Shown in pieces: positions 7,620 through 16,652 of a stretch of 64,000 nucleotides of DNA. The notes under the pieces were generated by a model. The model ran no database searches. It saw only the letters and a program-made list of their open reading frames with translations, and was not told the DNA's origin. The position numbers and the translations under genes were made by a program. Position 1 is the first letter of the stretch. Each line of letters begins with the position of its first letter. Source of the stretch: Fictibacillus macauensis ZFHKF-1 (GTDB lineage: Bacteria > Bacillota > Bacilli > Bacillales > Fictibacillaceae); assembly GCF_000269865.1 (NCBI RefSeq), contig NZ_AKKV01000030.1:124001-188000 (forward strand). The letters run 5' to 3'.

Positions 7620-8795
7620 CTAGATTTTTTTTACGATGACAACTTTTAGATAATTGCCCTCTTTATAGTTGTTGATCGTTTTAAAGTCTTCAGGAAGCGT
7701 ATGCTCTTCCAAAACCTGATATTTAAAACCTTGGCGTTTAAACGCCTGGTCAATGAAGCCTTTAAACTTCTTCATTGAAAACGTACTACAGTTGGAGGAT
7801 GCGACAATGACGCCACCTTGTTCTGTAATGGCAATCGCTTCTGTGAGTAACGCTGTGTAGTCTTTTGCAGCACTAAACGTATGCTTTTTTGAACGAGCAA
7901 AGCTTGGTGGATCTAAAATCACAAGATCAAAAAGAAGTTGCTTACGAACGGCATATTTGAAATAGTGAAACACATCTTCAACAATGATTTCTTGTGAAGC
8001 AGGATCGATTCCGTTAATACTAAATTGTTCTTCCGTTTTACTACGACTGCGATTGGCTAAGTCAACACTTGTTGTTTTCTTAGCGCCACCTAGCGCAGCG
8101 GCAACAGAAAAAGCACCTGTATAGGAGAACGTATTTAGCACGCGTTTGTTAGCCGCATACTTGTCCCGAATCGCTTTACGAACATGACGCTGATCTAAAA
8201 AAATACCAACCATGGCACTTTCATTAAGATAGGTTGCAAAAAACATGCCATTTTCTTGGACGATGAGCGGAAACTGCGCGCGTTCACCTTCTACAAAATC
8301 ATCATCTTCAATATATGAACCCTTTTCAGCAAAGCGTTTTTTTTCATAAATCCCTTTGGCTGTTGTGACTTTACGAAATGCCTCTAATACCTCTTCTTTA
8401 AAATCATAAATTCCTTCACTATACCAATTGAAAACATAGTAGCCATCAAAATAATCAATGGTCAGACCACCAATTCCGTCTCCTTCTCCATTAAAGACAC
8501 GAAAAGCTGTTGTTAAGGAGTCATTAAATAAAGAAGTCCGCTGTTCCAATGCTTGCTTTAATTTTTCACGAAAAAACGAAACATTAATTGTCTCTTTTTC
8601 ATTAGATGTTAAGAGCCAACCCATTCCTTTATTTTGTTGACCAACATACCCTTTCCCTACAAACTTCCCACGCTGATCGATCAGTTTCAAAAGCGTTCCT
8701 TCTTGTAATCCTTTACCGCCATTGATCATAAGATCGGCCGTTAGCAGTGGGCTAACAGGGGCTGTCTTCACCGTAACGATGGTTTCTTTTCTCAT
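7620..8795 (-). CDS. Class I rRNA large-subunit methyltransferase (RlmI-like, PUA plus SAM domain)
   Basis: 391 residues from the ATG at 8795; an in-frame TTG 12 bases upstream lies within the ribosome-binding region and is less likely. The N-terminal PUA-like domain (GTLLKLIDQRGKFVGKGYV) is followed by a Rossmann methyltransferase with VLNTFSYTGAFSVAAALGGA (SAM binding), SVDLANRS and the catalytic-region motif DLVILDPPSFARSK, typical of the RlmI family that makes 5-methylcytosine in 23S rRNA. A homologue in B. subtilis is ywbD, as far as I recall. Exact rRNA target unproven. Monocistronic. Confidence 0.83.
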   Translation of the reverse strand: MRKETIVTVKTAPVSPLLTADLMINGGKGLQEGTLLKLIDQRGKFVGKGYVGQQNKGMGWLLTSNEKETINVSFFREKLKQALEQRTSLFNDSLTTAFRVFNGEGDGIGGLTIDYFDGYYVFNWYSEGIYDFKEEVLEAFRKVTTAKGIYEKKRFAEKGSYIEDDDFVEGERAQFPLIVQENGMFFATYLNESAMVGIFLDQRHVRKAIRDKYAANKRVLNTFSYTGAFSVAAALGGAKKTTSVDLANRSRSKTEEQFSINGIDPASQEIIVEDVFHYFKYAVRKQLLFDLVILDPPSFARSKKHTFSAAKDYTALLTEAIAITEQGGVIVASSNCSTFSMKKFKGFIDQAFKRQGFKYQVLEEHTLPEDFKTINNYKEGNYLKVVIVKKI

Positions 8796-8930
8796 ACATT
8801 CACCCAATCTATCGTTTCATATACTATTCATACTCATTCTGTCATTATAATACGTAACCTCAAAGAAAGCATCACAATGCCAAAAATCACTTCACAACTA
8901 CAAGACTTCAGTACTCATGCTTTCCCTCAA

Positions 8931-8973
8931 ATAAAAAAGGATTCATCATGATAACACAAATGATGAATCCTTT
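8931..8973 (-). terminator. Intrinsic terminator of pssA
   Basis: Plus-strand AAAGGATTCATCAT (8936-8949) and ATGATGAATCCTTT (8960-8973) form a 14-bp perfect stem; on the minus strand it ends in a T-rich tract (plus A run 8933-8938). It begins six bases past the pssA stop. Confidence 0.88.
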
Positions 8974-8978
8974 AACAT

Positions 8979-9692
8979 CTAATCCTTATTGCCCCGTTTC
9001 CACCGTGGAAGTTTCGGTTCTTTCACGCGAATAAAACGGAAGATCATAAATAAAATATAAATCGCTAATGCGACATAAAAGAAGATTGGCACTCGTTCAA
9101 ATTTCGCTTTTGATACAAGATAAAACATATAAAACAAAAACAACGTAACGATTACACCGTTCTTTGGCATACGGATGCTTTTAAAGCTTGGAATCTTAAT
9201 GGTACTAACCATTAAAAGTGCTAAACCGTAAAAAGCAATAATAAAAATCCAAAGTGGAATTACTTTCACGAATAGCACAAGAAAGGTAACGACTGCCCCT
9301 GCTAATGTAATCGGTATGCCTGTGAAATGATTCATTGACTCTTCTTTCGGTGTCATATTAAATCGAGCAAGCCGATAAGCACCGAAGACAGGAAAGAGTC
9401 CTGCCATAACAACTCCTGTAATATAATCCAATCCTGAGAAGTATGTATGAGCAGCTAAGAAAGCAGGTGCAACACCAAACGATACAACATCTGCAAGTGA
9501 ATCCAATTCCTTGCCCATTTCATTTGCAACTCCAAGTAAACGAGCTGCACGACCGTCGATTGCATCAAGCATAATGGCAATAAAAATTAATATGGTGGCG
9601 TTTTTACTATCGCCATGAATAATATAACCGATGGAAAAGAAACCACAATACAAATTTCCAAGCGTGAGAAGATTTGGTATATGCTTTTTCAT
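8979..9692 (-). CDS. pssA: CDP-diacylglycerol-serine O-phosphatidyltransferase PssA
   Basis: 237 residues. Makes phosphatidylserine from CDP-diacylglycerol and serine, the first step to phosphatidylethanolamine. The CDP-alcohol phosphotransferase motif is complete: DAIDGRAARLLGVANEMGKE then LDSLADV, giving D-x2-DG-x2-AR-x8-G-x3-D-x3-D. About seven or eight membrane helices. In B. subtilis pssA is followed by ybfM and psd; here it stands alone with its own terminator, so psd must lie elsewhere. Ordinary SD (AAAGGA). Confidence 0.92.
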   Translation of the reverse strand: MKKHIPNLLTLGNLYCGFFSIGYIIHGDSKNATILIFIAIMLDAIDGRAARLLGVANEMGKELDSLADVVSFGVAPAFLAAHTYFSGLDYITGVVMAGLFPVFGAYRLARFNMTPKEESMNHFTGIPITLAGAVVTFLVLFVKVIPLWIFIIAFYGLALLMVSTIKIPSFKSIRMPKNGVIVTLFLFYMFYLVSKAKFERVPIFFYVALAIYILFMIFRFIRVKEPKLPRWKRGNKD

Positions 9693-9794
9693 TGAACACG
9701 TCCTTTATAGAGAGACTATACTCTTCTATAGTAAAGCATTTCACTAAAATTCTAAATGGTTTTCTTTTAGAAAAATGAGAAAGCCTCTTCTATT

Positions 9795-10214
9795 CTAAAG
9801 ATTGATTTTGTGAATTAACGAAATGAACGTTTCAATCTCACCTATTGTCATTTTGCTTAATTTCTCCTCATAAAATTCATGCAAAACTTTATCCATATTT
9901 ACGGCTAATTCTTCGCCTTTTGGGGTAATAGATAAATAAACAATTCGACGATCCTCTGCACTGTTTTTTCTTATTACTAAACCACGATTAATAAGCTTAT
10001 CACTCGTTACCGATATATGGCTATTTGTTACCTGCAGATGATCAGCAATTTCCGAAATCATTAAATCGCCATGACAATGTAATTCATTTAAAGCAGCATA
10101 CTCATTTAGTGGAATGTATTCCTTCAACATAGGAAGAAAACATGCCCGAATCTTTCGTATTTGGTTTTTATAATCCGATACTAAGGTTTGTATAAGCACT
10201 TCTCTCTTACTCAT
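9795..10214 (-). CDS. MarR-family regulator (second of two)
   Basis: 139 residues from an ATG at 10214 with SD AAGGAGAG; upstream in-frame ATGs would overlap the preceding gene. Winged-helix MarR fold: helix LNEYAALNELHCHGDLMISEIADHLQVTNSHISVTSDKLINRGLV followed by the wing RKNSAEDRRIVYLSITPKGEELA. It lies 37 bases after the first MarR gene in the same direction, and both point away from the efflux operon. Probably a paralogous repressor of the same or a related target; no ligand can be inferred. Confidence 0.82.
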   Translation of the reverse strand: MSKREVLIQTLVSDYKNQIRKIRACFLPMLKEYIPLNEYAALNELHCHGDLMISEIADHLQVTNSHISVTSDKLINRGLVIRKNSAEDRRIVYLSITPKGEELAVNMDKVLHEFYEEKLSKMTIGEIETFISLIHKINL

Positions 10215-10251
10215 CTTTCTCTCCTTACGTGTTTGAAAATGAAAGAGCATT

Positions 10252-10701
10252 TTACACTTTTGCTTTAATTCCAGCTTCAATTTTTTTTAATAGACGGATG
10301 TACTCATCTTGCTCTTCTGTTGTTAATGTCGAAATCATTTCTGCCCAAAACAAATTTCGTTTCTCTAATATAGAAGAAATTAATCCTGTTCCGATTTCTG
10401 TTAAACGAATCCAAACAACACGGCGATCCTTTTCATCGCGAACACGACGAATGAGTTCTTCTCCTTCTAATTGGTTTAATAAGGTGGTCGTTGCACCAGA
10501 TGTTAAACTCATCTTTTGCGAAAGATCAGCAACCATACAATCTTGTTGTTGAAACAATGTTTTTAAAACAGCGTATTTTGTTGGAGTTAAGTTATATGGA
10601 ATATCTTTAATTTGATCTTCGATAAAGGCGCGTCTTAAATAAAAAAAGGTATCTTTAATTTGATCGAGCTTTTCAATTTGTTCATGTACACGACGATCCA
10701 T
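10252..10701 (-). CDS. yhbI: MarR-family repressor, YhbI-like
   Basis: 149 residues from the ATG at 10701 (the ATG at 10710 abuts the GAAGGAG SD). MarR winged helix: LTPTKYAVLKTLFQQQDCMVADLSQKMSLTSGATTTLLNQLEGEELI, wing RVRDEKDRRVVWIRLTEIG. It is divergent from HlyD/MFS/flavodoxin genes in the same order as B. subtilis yhbI-yhbJ-yhcA-yhcB (there in one direction), hence the name. The promoter (-35 AGTAAA/-10 ATCATA on the plus strand at 10849-10854 and 10826-10831, read leftward as TTTACT-17-TATGAT) overlaps an inverted repeat, which suggests self-repression. Confidence 0.78.
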   Translation of the reverse strand: MDRRVHEQIEKLDQIKDTFFYLRRAFIEDQIKDIPYNLTPTKYAVLKTLFQQQDCMVADLSQKMSLTSGATTTLLNQLEGEELIRRVRDEKDRRVVWIRLTEIGTGLISSILEKRNLFWAEMISTLTTEEQDEYIRLLKKIEAGIKAKV

Positions 10702-10753
10702 CCCTGTCATCTCCTTCAGTTTTCAACCATTTCACTGGAAACATTATACTACT

Positions 10754-10907
10754 ACAACTTTAAAAGTGTTTTTTATTGTACGTTAGTAATGTTTGTGGTA
10801 AAGTTGTTACTTAGAATATACCTTTATCATAAAGTATCTTTCATAAAAAGTAAAACTTTCACAAAGGTATCATTATAAAAAGTTATCTGTTCCTTACAGT
10901 TAACTTT
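10754..10907. promoter_or_regulatory. Divergent MarR/efflux control region with repeated AAAGTT boxes
   Basis: The region holds ACAACTTT (10754-10761), its inverse AAAGTTGT (10800-10807), a 9-bp inverted repeat with one mismatch centred on 10828 that covers the leftward -10, and a larger inverted repeat with 12-bp arms AAAGTTATCTGT (10879-10890) and ACAGTTAACTTT (10896-10907), one mismatch, 5-base centre. The last lies 26 bases before the HlyD start. The shared AAAGTT half-site and its position fit operators for the MarR proteins; this assignment is inference. Confidence 0.65.
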
Positions 10908-10932
10908 ATTAATAATTAAGGAGGGCAACCAA

Positions 10933-11568
10933 ATGAGTAGAGGTCGTTTAATTTTGACCAATATCATCGCACTATTAGTAGTTATCTTATTAATTGGAGG
11001 AGGAGCTTACTACTACGTGCAAAGCAGCGACTATGTCAAAACTGACAACGCAAAAGTTTCTGCTGATCTTAACACTATTACCGCTCCAGCAGCAGGTAAA
11101 ATTACAGGTTTATCAGCTGAGGAAGGGAAAGAAGTTTCCAAAAGCGATAAAATTGCAACACTAGAAGGTGAAAAGAAAGTATCTATTTCTGCACCAGCTT
11201 CAGGAACAATTATTAAGAAGCAAGTCAACAACGGACAAATGGTACAAGCTGGACAAACCATTGCTCACGTTGTAGATATGAAAGAACTTTACGTTATTGC
11301 TAACGTTAAAGAAGATGAATTGAAAGATCTTGAATCAGGCGATTCTGTTGACGTAACAGTTGATGGAGATGACGGTTCTACATTAGATGGAAAAATCGAA
11401 GAAATCGGTTATGCAACAAACTCACTATTCTCACTTATGCCAAAATCAAGTGATGATGGTAACTATACAAAAGTAACACAAACAGTACCAGTTAAAATTT
11501 CTATTAAAAATCCTTCAGACAAAGTTAAACCAGGTATGAATGCTGAAGTTAAAATTTCTAAAGACTAA
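10933..11568 (+). CDS. yhbJ: HlyD/EmrA-type membrane fusion (adaptor) protein, YhbJ-like
   Basis: 211 residues. One N-terminal membrane anchor (about residues 8-28, IIALLVVILLIGGGAYYYV), then the barrel-sandwich/biotinyl-lipoyl-like halves (SADLNTITAPAAGKITGL and KVSISAPASGTIIKKQVNNGQMVQAGQ) and a beta-barrel ending in KPGMNAEVKISKD. Lacks a long coiled coil, as in short Gram-positive adaptors. It is thought to assist the MFS pump encoded 44 bases downstream. Good SD AAGGAGG. Confidence 0.87.
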   Translation: MSRGRLILTNIIALLVVILLIGGGAYYYVQSSDYVKTDNAKVSADLNTITAPAAGKITGLSAEEGKEVSKSDKIATLEGEKKVSISAPASGTIIKKQVNNGQMVQAGQTIAHVVDMKELYVIANVKEDELKDLESGDSVDVTVDGDDGSTLDGKIEEIGYATNSLFSLMPKSSDDGNYTKVTQTVPVKISIKNPSDKVKPGMNAEVKISKD

Positions 11569-11612
11569 TGCAAAATTTAAGGACTACTTTTCCAGGAAAG
11601 GAGGAAAATTAA

Positions 11613-13226
11613 ATGACAAGTGAACTCGAACAACCACAAAATTCGCATGATATTAAACGGTTCATTCCGCTATTGATTATATTAATGGTCGGTTTGTTTC
11701 TTGCCATTTTGAACCAAACATTGTTGAACGTAGCCATTCCGCGCATAAACACTGAGTTTGGCGTAGAAGCTAGTACTTCACAATGGTTATTAACAGGCTA
11801 CATGCTCGTTAACGGTGCACTCATTCCGTTATCACCTTTTTTAATTGAGCGATTTGCTGTTCGTCGTCTGTTTCTTTTTGCCATGTTGTGCTTTACAGTC
11901 GGTTCTTTAATTTGTGGAGTAGCAACTGGATTCCCAATTATGATTACTGGCCGATTAATTCAAGCCATTGGCGGGGGCGTACTTGCTCCACTCGTAATGA
12001 CCATCATTCTCTTCATTTTCCCTCCAGAAATTCGAGGAAAAGGGATGGGGATTTTCGGTCTTGCGATGATGTTTGCGCCAGCAGTCGGACCAACTCTTTC
12101 TGGTTGGGTCGTTCAAAACTATAACTGGCACTTACTTTTCACAGGTATGGTACCACTAGGTGTAATTGTACTTGTGCTTGCTTTTATTAGCTTAAAAGAC
12201 ATTCAGCCACCGAAAAAAGTCGCGGTTGATACACTTTCTGTCGTAACATCACTCGCCGGTATGTCACTTTTACTTTACGGGTTTAGTGAAGCAGGAAATG
12301 ATGGCTGGACAGATGGCGTCGTTTTATCAACGATGATTATTGGTGCTCTATTATTAGCGTACTTCACGATACGACAATTTCGTCTTGAGAAACCGTTGCT
12401 TGATATGCGTATTTTCAAGTTCAACATTTTCTCACTCTCAAGTATTATCAATATTGTATTAACGATTAGTATGTATTCTGGTATGTTCTTACTACCAATT
12501 TACTTACAAACAATTCGTGGCTACTCACCACTGGATTCAGGGTTACTTCTCTTACCAGGTGCGATTATCATGTTAATTATGTCTCCTATTTCGGGTACAT
12601 TATTTGATAAGGTGGGACCACGACCACTTGCTATCTTCGGTATGGTAATTACGACGGTAACAACGTACATGTTTACAAAACTTACGATGACAACACCATA
12701 TTCGTTCATCGTCGGTCTGTACATGATTCGTATGTTCGGTATGTCATTCCTAATGATGCCGATTATGACAGCTGGTTTAAATCAGTTGCCGAAAGAACTA
12801 AGCAGTCATGGTACGTCTATGTCAAATACATTGCGCCAAGTCAGTGGTTCAATCGGAATTAGTTTAATTACAACAATCTTTACGAATCGCACAGATTTCC
12901 ATAAAGAAGTGATGAGTGGAAGCATGAATACAGGTGATCCGTTCTTCATGGCATCTTTCCATGATTTTGTTCAAAAAGTGGCCATTACGCTTCACATTCC
13001 ACTTCCACAAGCACAAAACCAAGCGTTACAAATGCTTTATGGAAGAATGAGTCAAGATTCAGCGATTAGCGGCATTAACGATGCGTTTATATGGGCAACC
13101 CTTATTTCACTCGTCGGCTTAATCTTAAGCTTCTTCTTGCGCGATGTTCGTAAAGATAAAGCGAAAGCAAAACAGTCACAAAAAGATGAAGTGCTCTTGC
13201 TGCCTGCACCAAAAAATGTATCCTAA
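11613..13226 (+). CDS. yhcA: DHA2-family multidrug efflux MFS transporter, YhcA-like
   Basis: 537 residues, 14 predicted membrane helices. EmrB/QacA-type drug:proton antiporter. Seen: LAILNQTLLNVAIPRI in helix 1 (motif D1), ASTSQWLLTGYMLVNGALIP, GRLIQAIGGGVLAPLVM (motif B, with basic residue), and GLAMMFAPAVGPTLSGWVVQNYNWHLLF (motif C, antiporter). The C-terminus is cytoplasmic and lysine rich. Forms an operon with the adaptor and the flavodoxin-like gene (28-base gap). SD AAAGGAGG. Substrate unknown. Confidence 0.88.
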   Translation: MTSELEQPQNSHDIKRFIPLLIILMVGLFLAILNQTLLNVAIPRINTEFGVEASTSQWLLTGYMLVNGALIPLSPFLIERFAVRRLFLFAMLCFTVGSLICGVATGFPIMITGRLIQAIGGGVLAPLVMTIILFIFPPEIRGKGMGIFGLAMMFAPAVGPTLSGWVVQNYNWHLLFTGMVPLGVIVLVLAFISLKDIQPPKKVAVDTLSVVTSLAGMSLLLYGFSEAGNDGWTDGVVLSTMIIGALLLAYFTIRQFRLEKPLLDMRIFKFNIFSLSSIINIVLTISMYSGMFLLPIYLQTIRGYSPLDSGLLLLPGAIIMLIMSPISGTLFDKVGPRPLAIFGMVITTVTTYMFTKLTMTTPYSFIVGLYMIRMFGMSFLMMPIMTAGLNQLPKELSSHGTSMSNTLRQVSGSIGISLITTIFTNRTDFHKEVMSGSMNTGDPFFMASFHDFVQKVAITLHIPLPQAQNQALQMLYGRMSQDSAISGINDAFIWATLISLVGLILSFFLRDVRKDKAKAKQSQKDEVLLLPAPKNVS

Positions 13227-13254
13227 ACTTTCCAATTTTGAATAGGAGGACTAC

Positions 13255-13785
13255 ATGATGAAAATTTGTGTTGTATATGACAGCGAAGGCGGCCATACGA
13301 AAGCTCTTGCCGAAGCCATTGCGGCTGGCGCACAAGAACAAACGGGAGCTGAAGTATTTTTATGGAGCGTAGATGAAGCAGATGTCTACGCTCTTCCTGA
13401 AATGGATGCCATTATTTGGGGATGTCCAGGTCACTTCGGAACCATTAGCTCTGGCTTAAAGAGCTGGATTGATAAACTCGGCTACTTATGGGCTGAAGGA
13501 AAACTTATTAATAAAGTGGGTGCTGTATTCACTACAACAGCTACTACTCATGGTGGATTAGAAGCAACCTTATTAAATCTAATTACACCAATGCTTCACC
13601 AAGGAATGCTTATCGTTGGCTTACCAGGTAACATTCCTGCCAACGCGTTATATGGCTCTTATTATGGAGTAGGTGTAACGTTCCCAATTGATGGAGGAGA
13701 AGAAATTTCTTCAGAAGGAAAAGCTCTTGGTCACGCATTAGGAGAACGTGTTGCCAATGTGGCAAGACAACTAACAGATCGGTAG
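13255..13785 (+). CDS. yhcB: Flavodoxin-like/WrbA-like protein, YhcB-like
   Basis: 176 residues with a flavodoxin fold. The FMN phosphate loop reads [20 protein letters not shown] near the N-terminus; further FMN contacts are [23 protein letters not shown] and [17 protein letters not shown]. This pattern matches WrbA-type NAD(P)H:quinone oxidoreductases. Third gene of the efflux operon; the conserved link with a drug pump suggests protection from quinone or redox-active compounds, which is inference. Two ATGs in tandem at the start; the first has SD AGGAGG at a suitable distance. Confidence 0.85.
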   Translation: MMKICVVYDSEGGHTKALAEAIAAGAQEQTGAEVFLWSVDEADVYALPEMDAIIWGCPGHFGTISSGLKSWIDKLGYLWAEGKLINKVGAVFTTTATTHGGLEATLLNLITPMLHQGMLIVGLPGNIPANALYGSYYGVGVTFPIDGGEEISSEGKALGHALGERVANVARQLTDR

Positions 13786-13795
13786 GTGAGAAGAC

Positions 13796-14341
13796 ATGTT
13801 TGGTGTGCTGGCTATTATTATTGCCGTTATTTTGATTGTCGTTTTAATCATTATCAACTCTAAAGCCGTTTCATCTCGTGGAGCAGCTAGTGAACAAAAA
13901 CAACAACAAAAACAAACATCAGCGCCGTCTGCGTCTTCAACGTCTATGCCGTCTACTTCTTCTGAAAATCTTGATCCGGCTCAGCAACCTCTTCAGCAAC
14001 ATGAGAGCCCTCGTGCTCCAGAACAACCTGAAGTGAAAAAACCGGTTCAACAACAGCAGCCTGTCAGGAATCAAAAGAAAGTAACGATGCCTACAAATGA
14101 ACAAGCTGATATTCAAGAAAAGACTACGCATCCTGAAACGGAGACGACAGCTCTTAAGCAAAGTACTCCGGTAAACGAGGAACAGAAAATGGGGGATAAT
14201 GAATACCGCAATGCCTTACAAAAATTGCAAACTCCATCTCCAATTCCTGCTCCAAGTGAACCGGAAGAAGAAAAGAAACTTACGATGAAAGATAACGATT
14301 ATCGTAAAGCTCTAAAATCTTTACAAGATAAACAAGATTAA
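13796..14341 (+). CDS. Membrane-anchored low-complexity protein at the end of the efflux operon
   Basis: 181 residues: an N-terminal membrane helix (about residues 4-21), then a Gln/Pro/Ser/Glu-rich tail probably outside the bilayer and disordered. Two near copies of a motif, GDNEYRNALQKLQ (about residue 131) and KDNDYRKALKSLQ (C-terminus), stand out. It occupies the position of B. subtilis yhcC, but I cannot confirm homology. SD AGGTGAG ten bases after yhcB. Function unknown; perhaps a scaffold for the pump complex. Confidence 0.65.
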   Translation: MFGVLAIIIAVILIVVLIIINSKAVSSRGAASEQKQQQKQTSAPSASSTSMPSTSSENLDPAQQPLQQHESPRAPEQPEVKKPVQQQQPVRNQKKVTMPTNEQADIQEKTTHPETETTALKQSTPVNEEQKMGDNEYRNALQKLQTPSPIPAPSEPEEEKKLTMKDNDYRKALKSLQDKQD

Positions 14342-14345
14342 TAAG

Positions 14346-14379
14346 GAAAAGGCCATAGAAATGCTATCTATGGCTTTTT
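14346..14379 (+). terminator. Terminator of the yhbJ-yhcA-yhcB operon
   Basis: AAAAGGCCATAG pairs with CTATGGCTTTTT (core CCATAG 14353-14358, CTATGG 14368-14373) followed by five T. It shows that in-frame ATGs upstream of the CBS gene at 14361 lie in the loop and are not real starts. Confidence 0.8.
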
Positions 14380-14414
14380 CTATATCAATACAGGTACAGA
14401 GAGGGGATCATCTT

Positions 14415-14897
14415 ATGAAAGTGCAAGATTTTATGATTTCAGATGTGTATGTTGCACATCTTGATCAAACGTTAAGCGAAGTAATGGAGATGTTAGCTCG
14501 ACAAAATGTAGGAGGAATGCCTGTCGTCGATCATGAAGGCAAACTACTTAGCATGATTTCAGATGGCGATATTCTTCGCGCATTGAAGCCGAAAAGTCGT
14601 CATATGTATGACTTTTTCTCCTTTGTATTTTATGAAGAACAAGCTGAATTTGAAGAAGTTATTCGTCATACCGGTGCCACACCATTACGTGAACTTTTAC
14701 CTAAACGCATTAAAACATATACCGTTTCTCCACAGGATGAAATGGAGCATGCGCTTGGCCTGTTAGCGAAGCACCATTTCAAAAAGCTTCCTGTTATTGA
14801 TGAACAACAACATGTAGTTGGTATTATTAGCCGTGGCGATATTATAAAGAAAATCCGCAATGCAATTTTACCACAGCTGCAAAACGATCAACGTTAA
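14415..14897 (+). CDS. Tandem CBS-domain protein
   Basis: 160 residues made of two CBS domains: MKVQDFMISDVYVAHLDQTLSEVMEML...GMPVVDHEGKLLSMISDGDIL and IKTYTVSPQDEMEHALGLLAKHHFKKLPVIDEQQHVVGIISRGDIIKKI. Such stand-alone Bateman modules bind adenine nucleotides and sense energy or regulate partners. Start chosen at 14415 because GAGAGGGGAT lies just upstream and the in-frame ATG at 14361 is inside the terminator hairpin. Partner unknown. Confidence 0.85.
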   Translation: MKVQDFMISDVYVAHLDQTLSEVMEMLARQNVGGMPVVDHEGKLLSMISDGDILRALKPKSRHMYDFFSFVFYEEQAEFEEVIRHTGATPLRELLPKRIKTYTVSPQDEMEHALGLLAKHHFKKLPVIDEQQHVVGIISRGDIIKKIRNAILPQLQNDQR

Positions 14898-14907
14898 TCT
14901 TGTAAGC

Positions 14908-14945
14908 ACACAGAACAGCTTCTTACGGCTGTTCTGTTTTTATTT
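14908..14945. terminator. Bidirectional terminator between CBS and acyl-CoA ligase genes
   Basis: ACAGAACAGC (14910-14919) pairs perfectly with GCTGTTCTGT (14928-14937), then TTTTATTT. The loop contains the stop codon of the convergent ligase gene (14923-14925). Confidence 0.85.
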
Positions 14946-16482
14946 CTCGCACGCTTTCTCGCAACACATATTTTTGTATTTTCCCACTAGCATTGCGCGG
15001 AAGTTCTTGTGAGAATATATACCGACGAGGTCGTTTATAATTGGCTAATTGGGCACTCTCTTGACAAAAACAGTCTAGCTCCTCTACCGATACATTCTCT
15101 TTTTTTCGAACGATGACTGCTACTACCCGTTCTCCCCATACCTCATCAGGCTCTCCAAACACGGCCACATCTAAGACATCTTCATGTTCAAACAAAACAT
15201 CTTCTACTTCACGAGGAAAGATATTCTCTCCACCACTAATAATCATGTCATCAATACGATCAGATACATATAAGTACCCGTCCTCATCCTTATAACCGAT
15301 ATCACCCGTATGATACCAACCTGACCGCAAAGCCTGGGCGGTTGCTTGTTTTTTTCCTAAATAGCCCTTCATCATACTTGTACCTCGAACGATAATTTCT
15401 CCCTTTTCGAAGGGAGGAAGCTCTTGCATCGTTGCTGAAGTCTCATTATATACCGGTTTAACGATGCGAATTTCATGATTTGGGCAAGCGATGCCGGCAG
15501 ATCCTACTTTACGCTCCTGCTCCTCTTCGTATAAAAAGGAGATGGCTGGACCCATTTCTGTCATACCATAGGCTTGTACGAGCGCTATACCCATCGTATC
15601 CATGAGTTTCCGTATAAGAATGGGTGCCATCGGGGCTCCACCGTATAAACCAAGTCGTAATGCATCCAATCGGTACTGTGTTACGTCTTCCTGCATGAGC
15701 ATATTCCACATTGCAGGTGCTGCAAACATTACCGATATACATTCCTTTTCCATAATAGATAGTACCTGTTTCGGCTGAAATTGTGACATAATGATTGATG
15801 TTGCACCACAATGAATACGAGGCAAAAAGGCACAATGCAGTTCCGCACAATGAAACATAGGAGCTGCTGTTAAGCCACGATCATGAGGACGCAGTTGAAG
15901 TGCTTGCATACAAATTAAACTTTGTTCTATCATATCGCGATGACGATGAAGAACACCTTTTGGTTTTCCCGTCGTCCCACTCGTATACATAAGCGAGTAA
16001 GCTTCATCTTCATTCACTTCAATCGGTAACGCAGTTGTTGGAGCATTTTGTATATACGTTTGTAAAGAATCAGCCCGACTTGTTGTACTACTCATCCAGC
16101 AACGAAGCTTCGGATCTGCTTTTTGCAATTGCGATACTTCAGCAGCTAACAACTCATCATAAATGAAAAGAGCGGGTGTAGCATCGCAAACAATGTGTGC
16201 TACCTCTTTCCACTTCAACCGAAAGTTAATAGGATTAAAAATAGCACCCATTTTGGCACATGCCAAAAAAATCGTGGCAAATTCAATGCTATTAAACAGA
16301 AAAACAGAAACAACGTCCCCTTTTTTAACACCCGACATTCGGAAGGCTTGTACTGATTGATTTACAAGTTCATTCCATTGTGAGTACGTATAACGTCTAC
16401 CTCTTTCTGAATCTACAATCGCTTCTTTACTTGGAAACTTGTTTACACTCTGTTCAAATAATTGACCTATTGATAAATACAT
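14923..16482 (-). CDS. AMP-dependent acyl-CoA synthetase (fatty-acid-type)
   Basis: 519 residues from the ATG at 16482 (SD AAAAGGAGCG); the ATG at 16503 overlaps the SD. Adenylate-forming enzyme that activates a carboxylic acid to acyl-AMP then acyl-CoA. Motifs: P-loop-like YTSGTTGKPKGVLHRHRD, QAYGMTEMGP (A5), GWYHTGDIGYKDEDGYLYVSDRIDDMI (A7-A8) and C-terminal PRNASGKIQKYVLR with the catalytic lysine (A10). Length fits medium/long-chain ligases. Chain-length specificity cannot be read. Transcribed alone, divergent from the glucosaminidase. Confidence 0.87.
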   Translation of the reverse strand: MYLSIGQLFEQSVNKFPSKEAIVDSERGRRYTYSQWNELVNQSVQAFRMSGVKKGDVVSVFLFNSIEFATIFLACAKMGAIFNPINFRLKWKEVAHIVCDATPALFIYDELLAAEVSQLQKADPKLRCWMSSTTSRADSLQTYIQNAPTTALPIEVNEDEAYSLMYTSGTTGKPKGVLHRHRDMIEQSLICMQALQLRPHDRGLTAAPMFHCAELHCAFLPRIHCGATSIIMSQFQPKQVLSIMEKECISVMFAAPAMWNMLMQEDVTQYRLDALRLGLYGGAPMAPILIRKLMDTMGIALVQAYGMTEMGPAISFLYEEEQERKVGSAGIACPNHEIRIVKPVYNETSATMQELPPFEKGEIIVRGTSMMKGYLGKKQATAQALRSGWYHTGDIGYKDEDGYLYVSDRIDDMIISGGENIFPREVEDVLFEHEDVLDVAVFGEPDEVWGERVVAVIVRKKENVSVEELDCFCQESAQLANYKRPRRYIFSQELPRNASGKIQKYVLRESVREIKTEQP

Positions 16483-16652
16483 CCCACACACGCTCCTTTT
16501 CATTTAGATGAACCTATAAAGGAAAAACGCTAGATGTGCTTACTGTATTCCCGTCTCTTTCTATAAAATCCTCTTACAATCAAAAAAAGAATAAATCTCT
16601 CCTATCTTCTGTCGATATACTTCGTAAGACTCGATTTATAGGAGGATGTTCT

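Noticed and set aside
14361-14414. N-terminal extension of the CBS protein from ATG 14361
   Set aside because: The ATG lies in the loop of the preceding terminator and has no SD; ATG 14415 does.
16536-16652. N-terminal extension of the glucosaminidase
   Set aside because: It would put 39 polar residues before the signal peptide; the TTG at 16653 has a strong SD.
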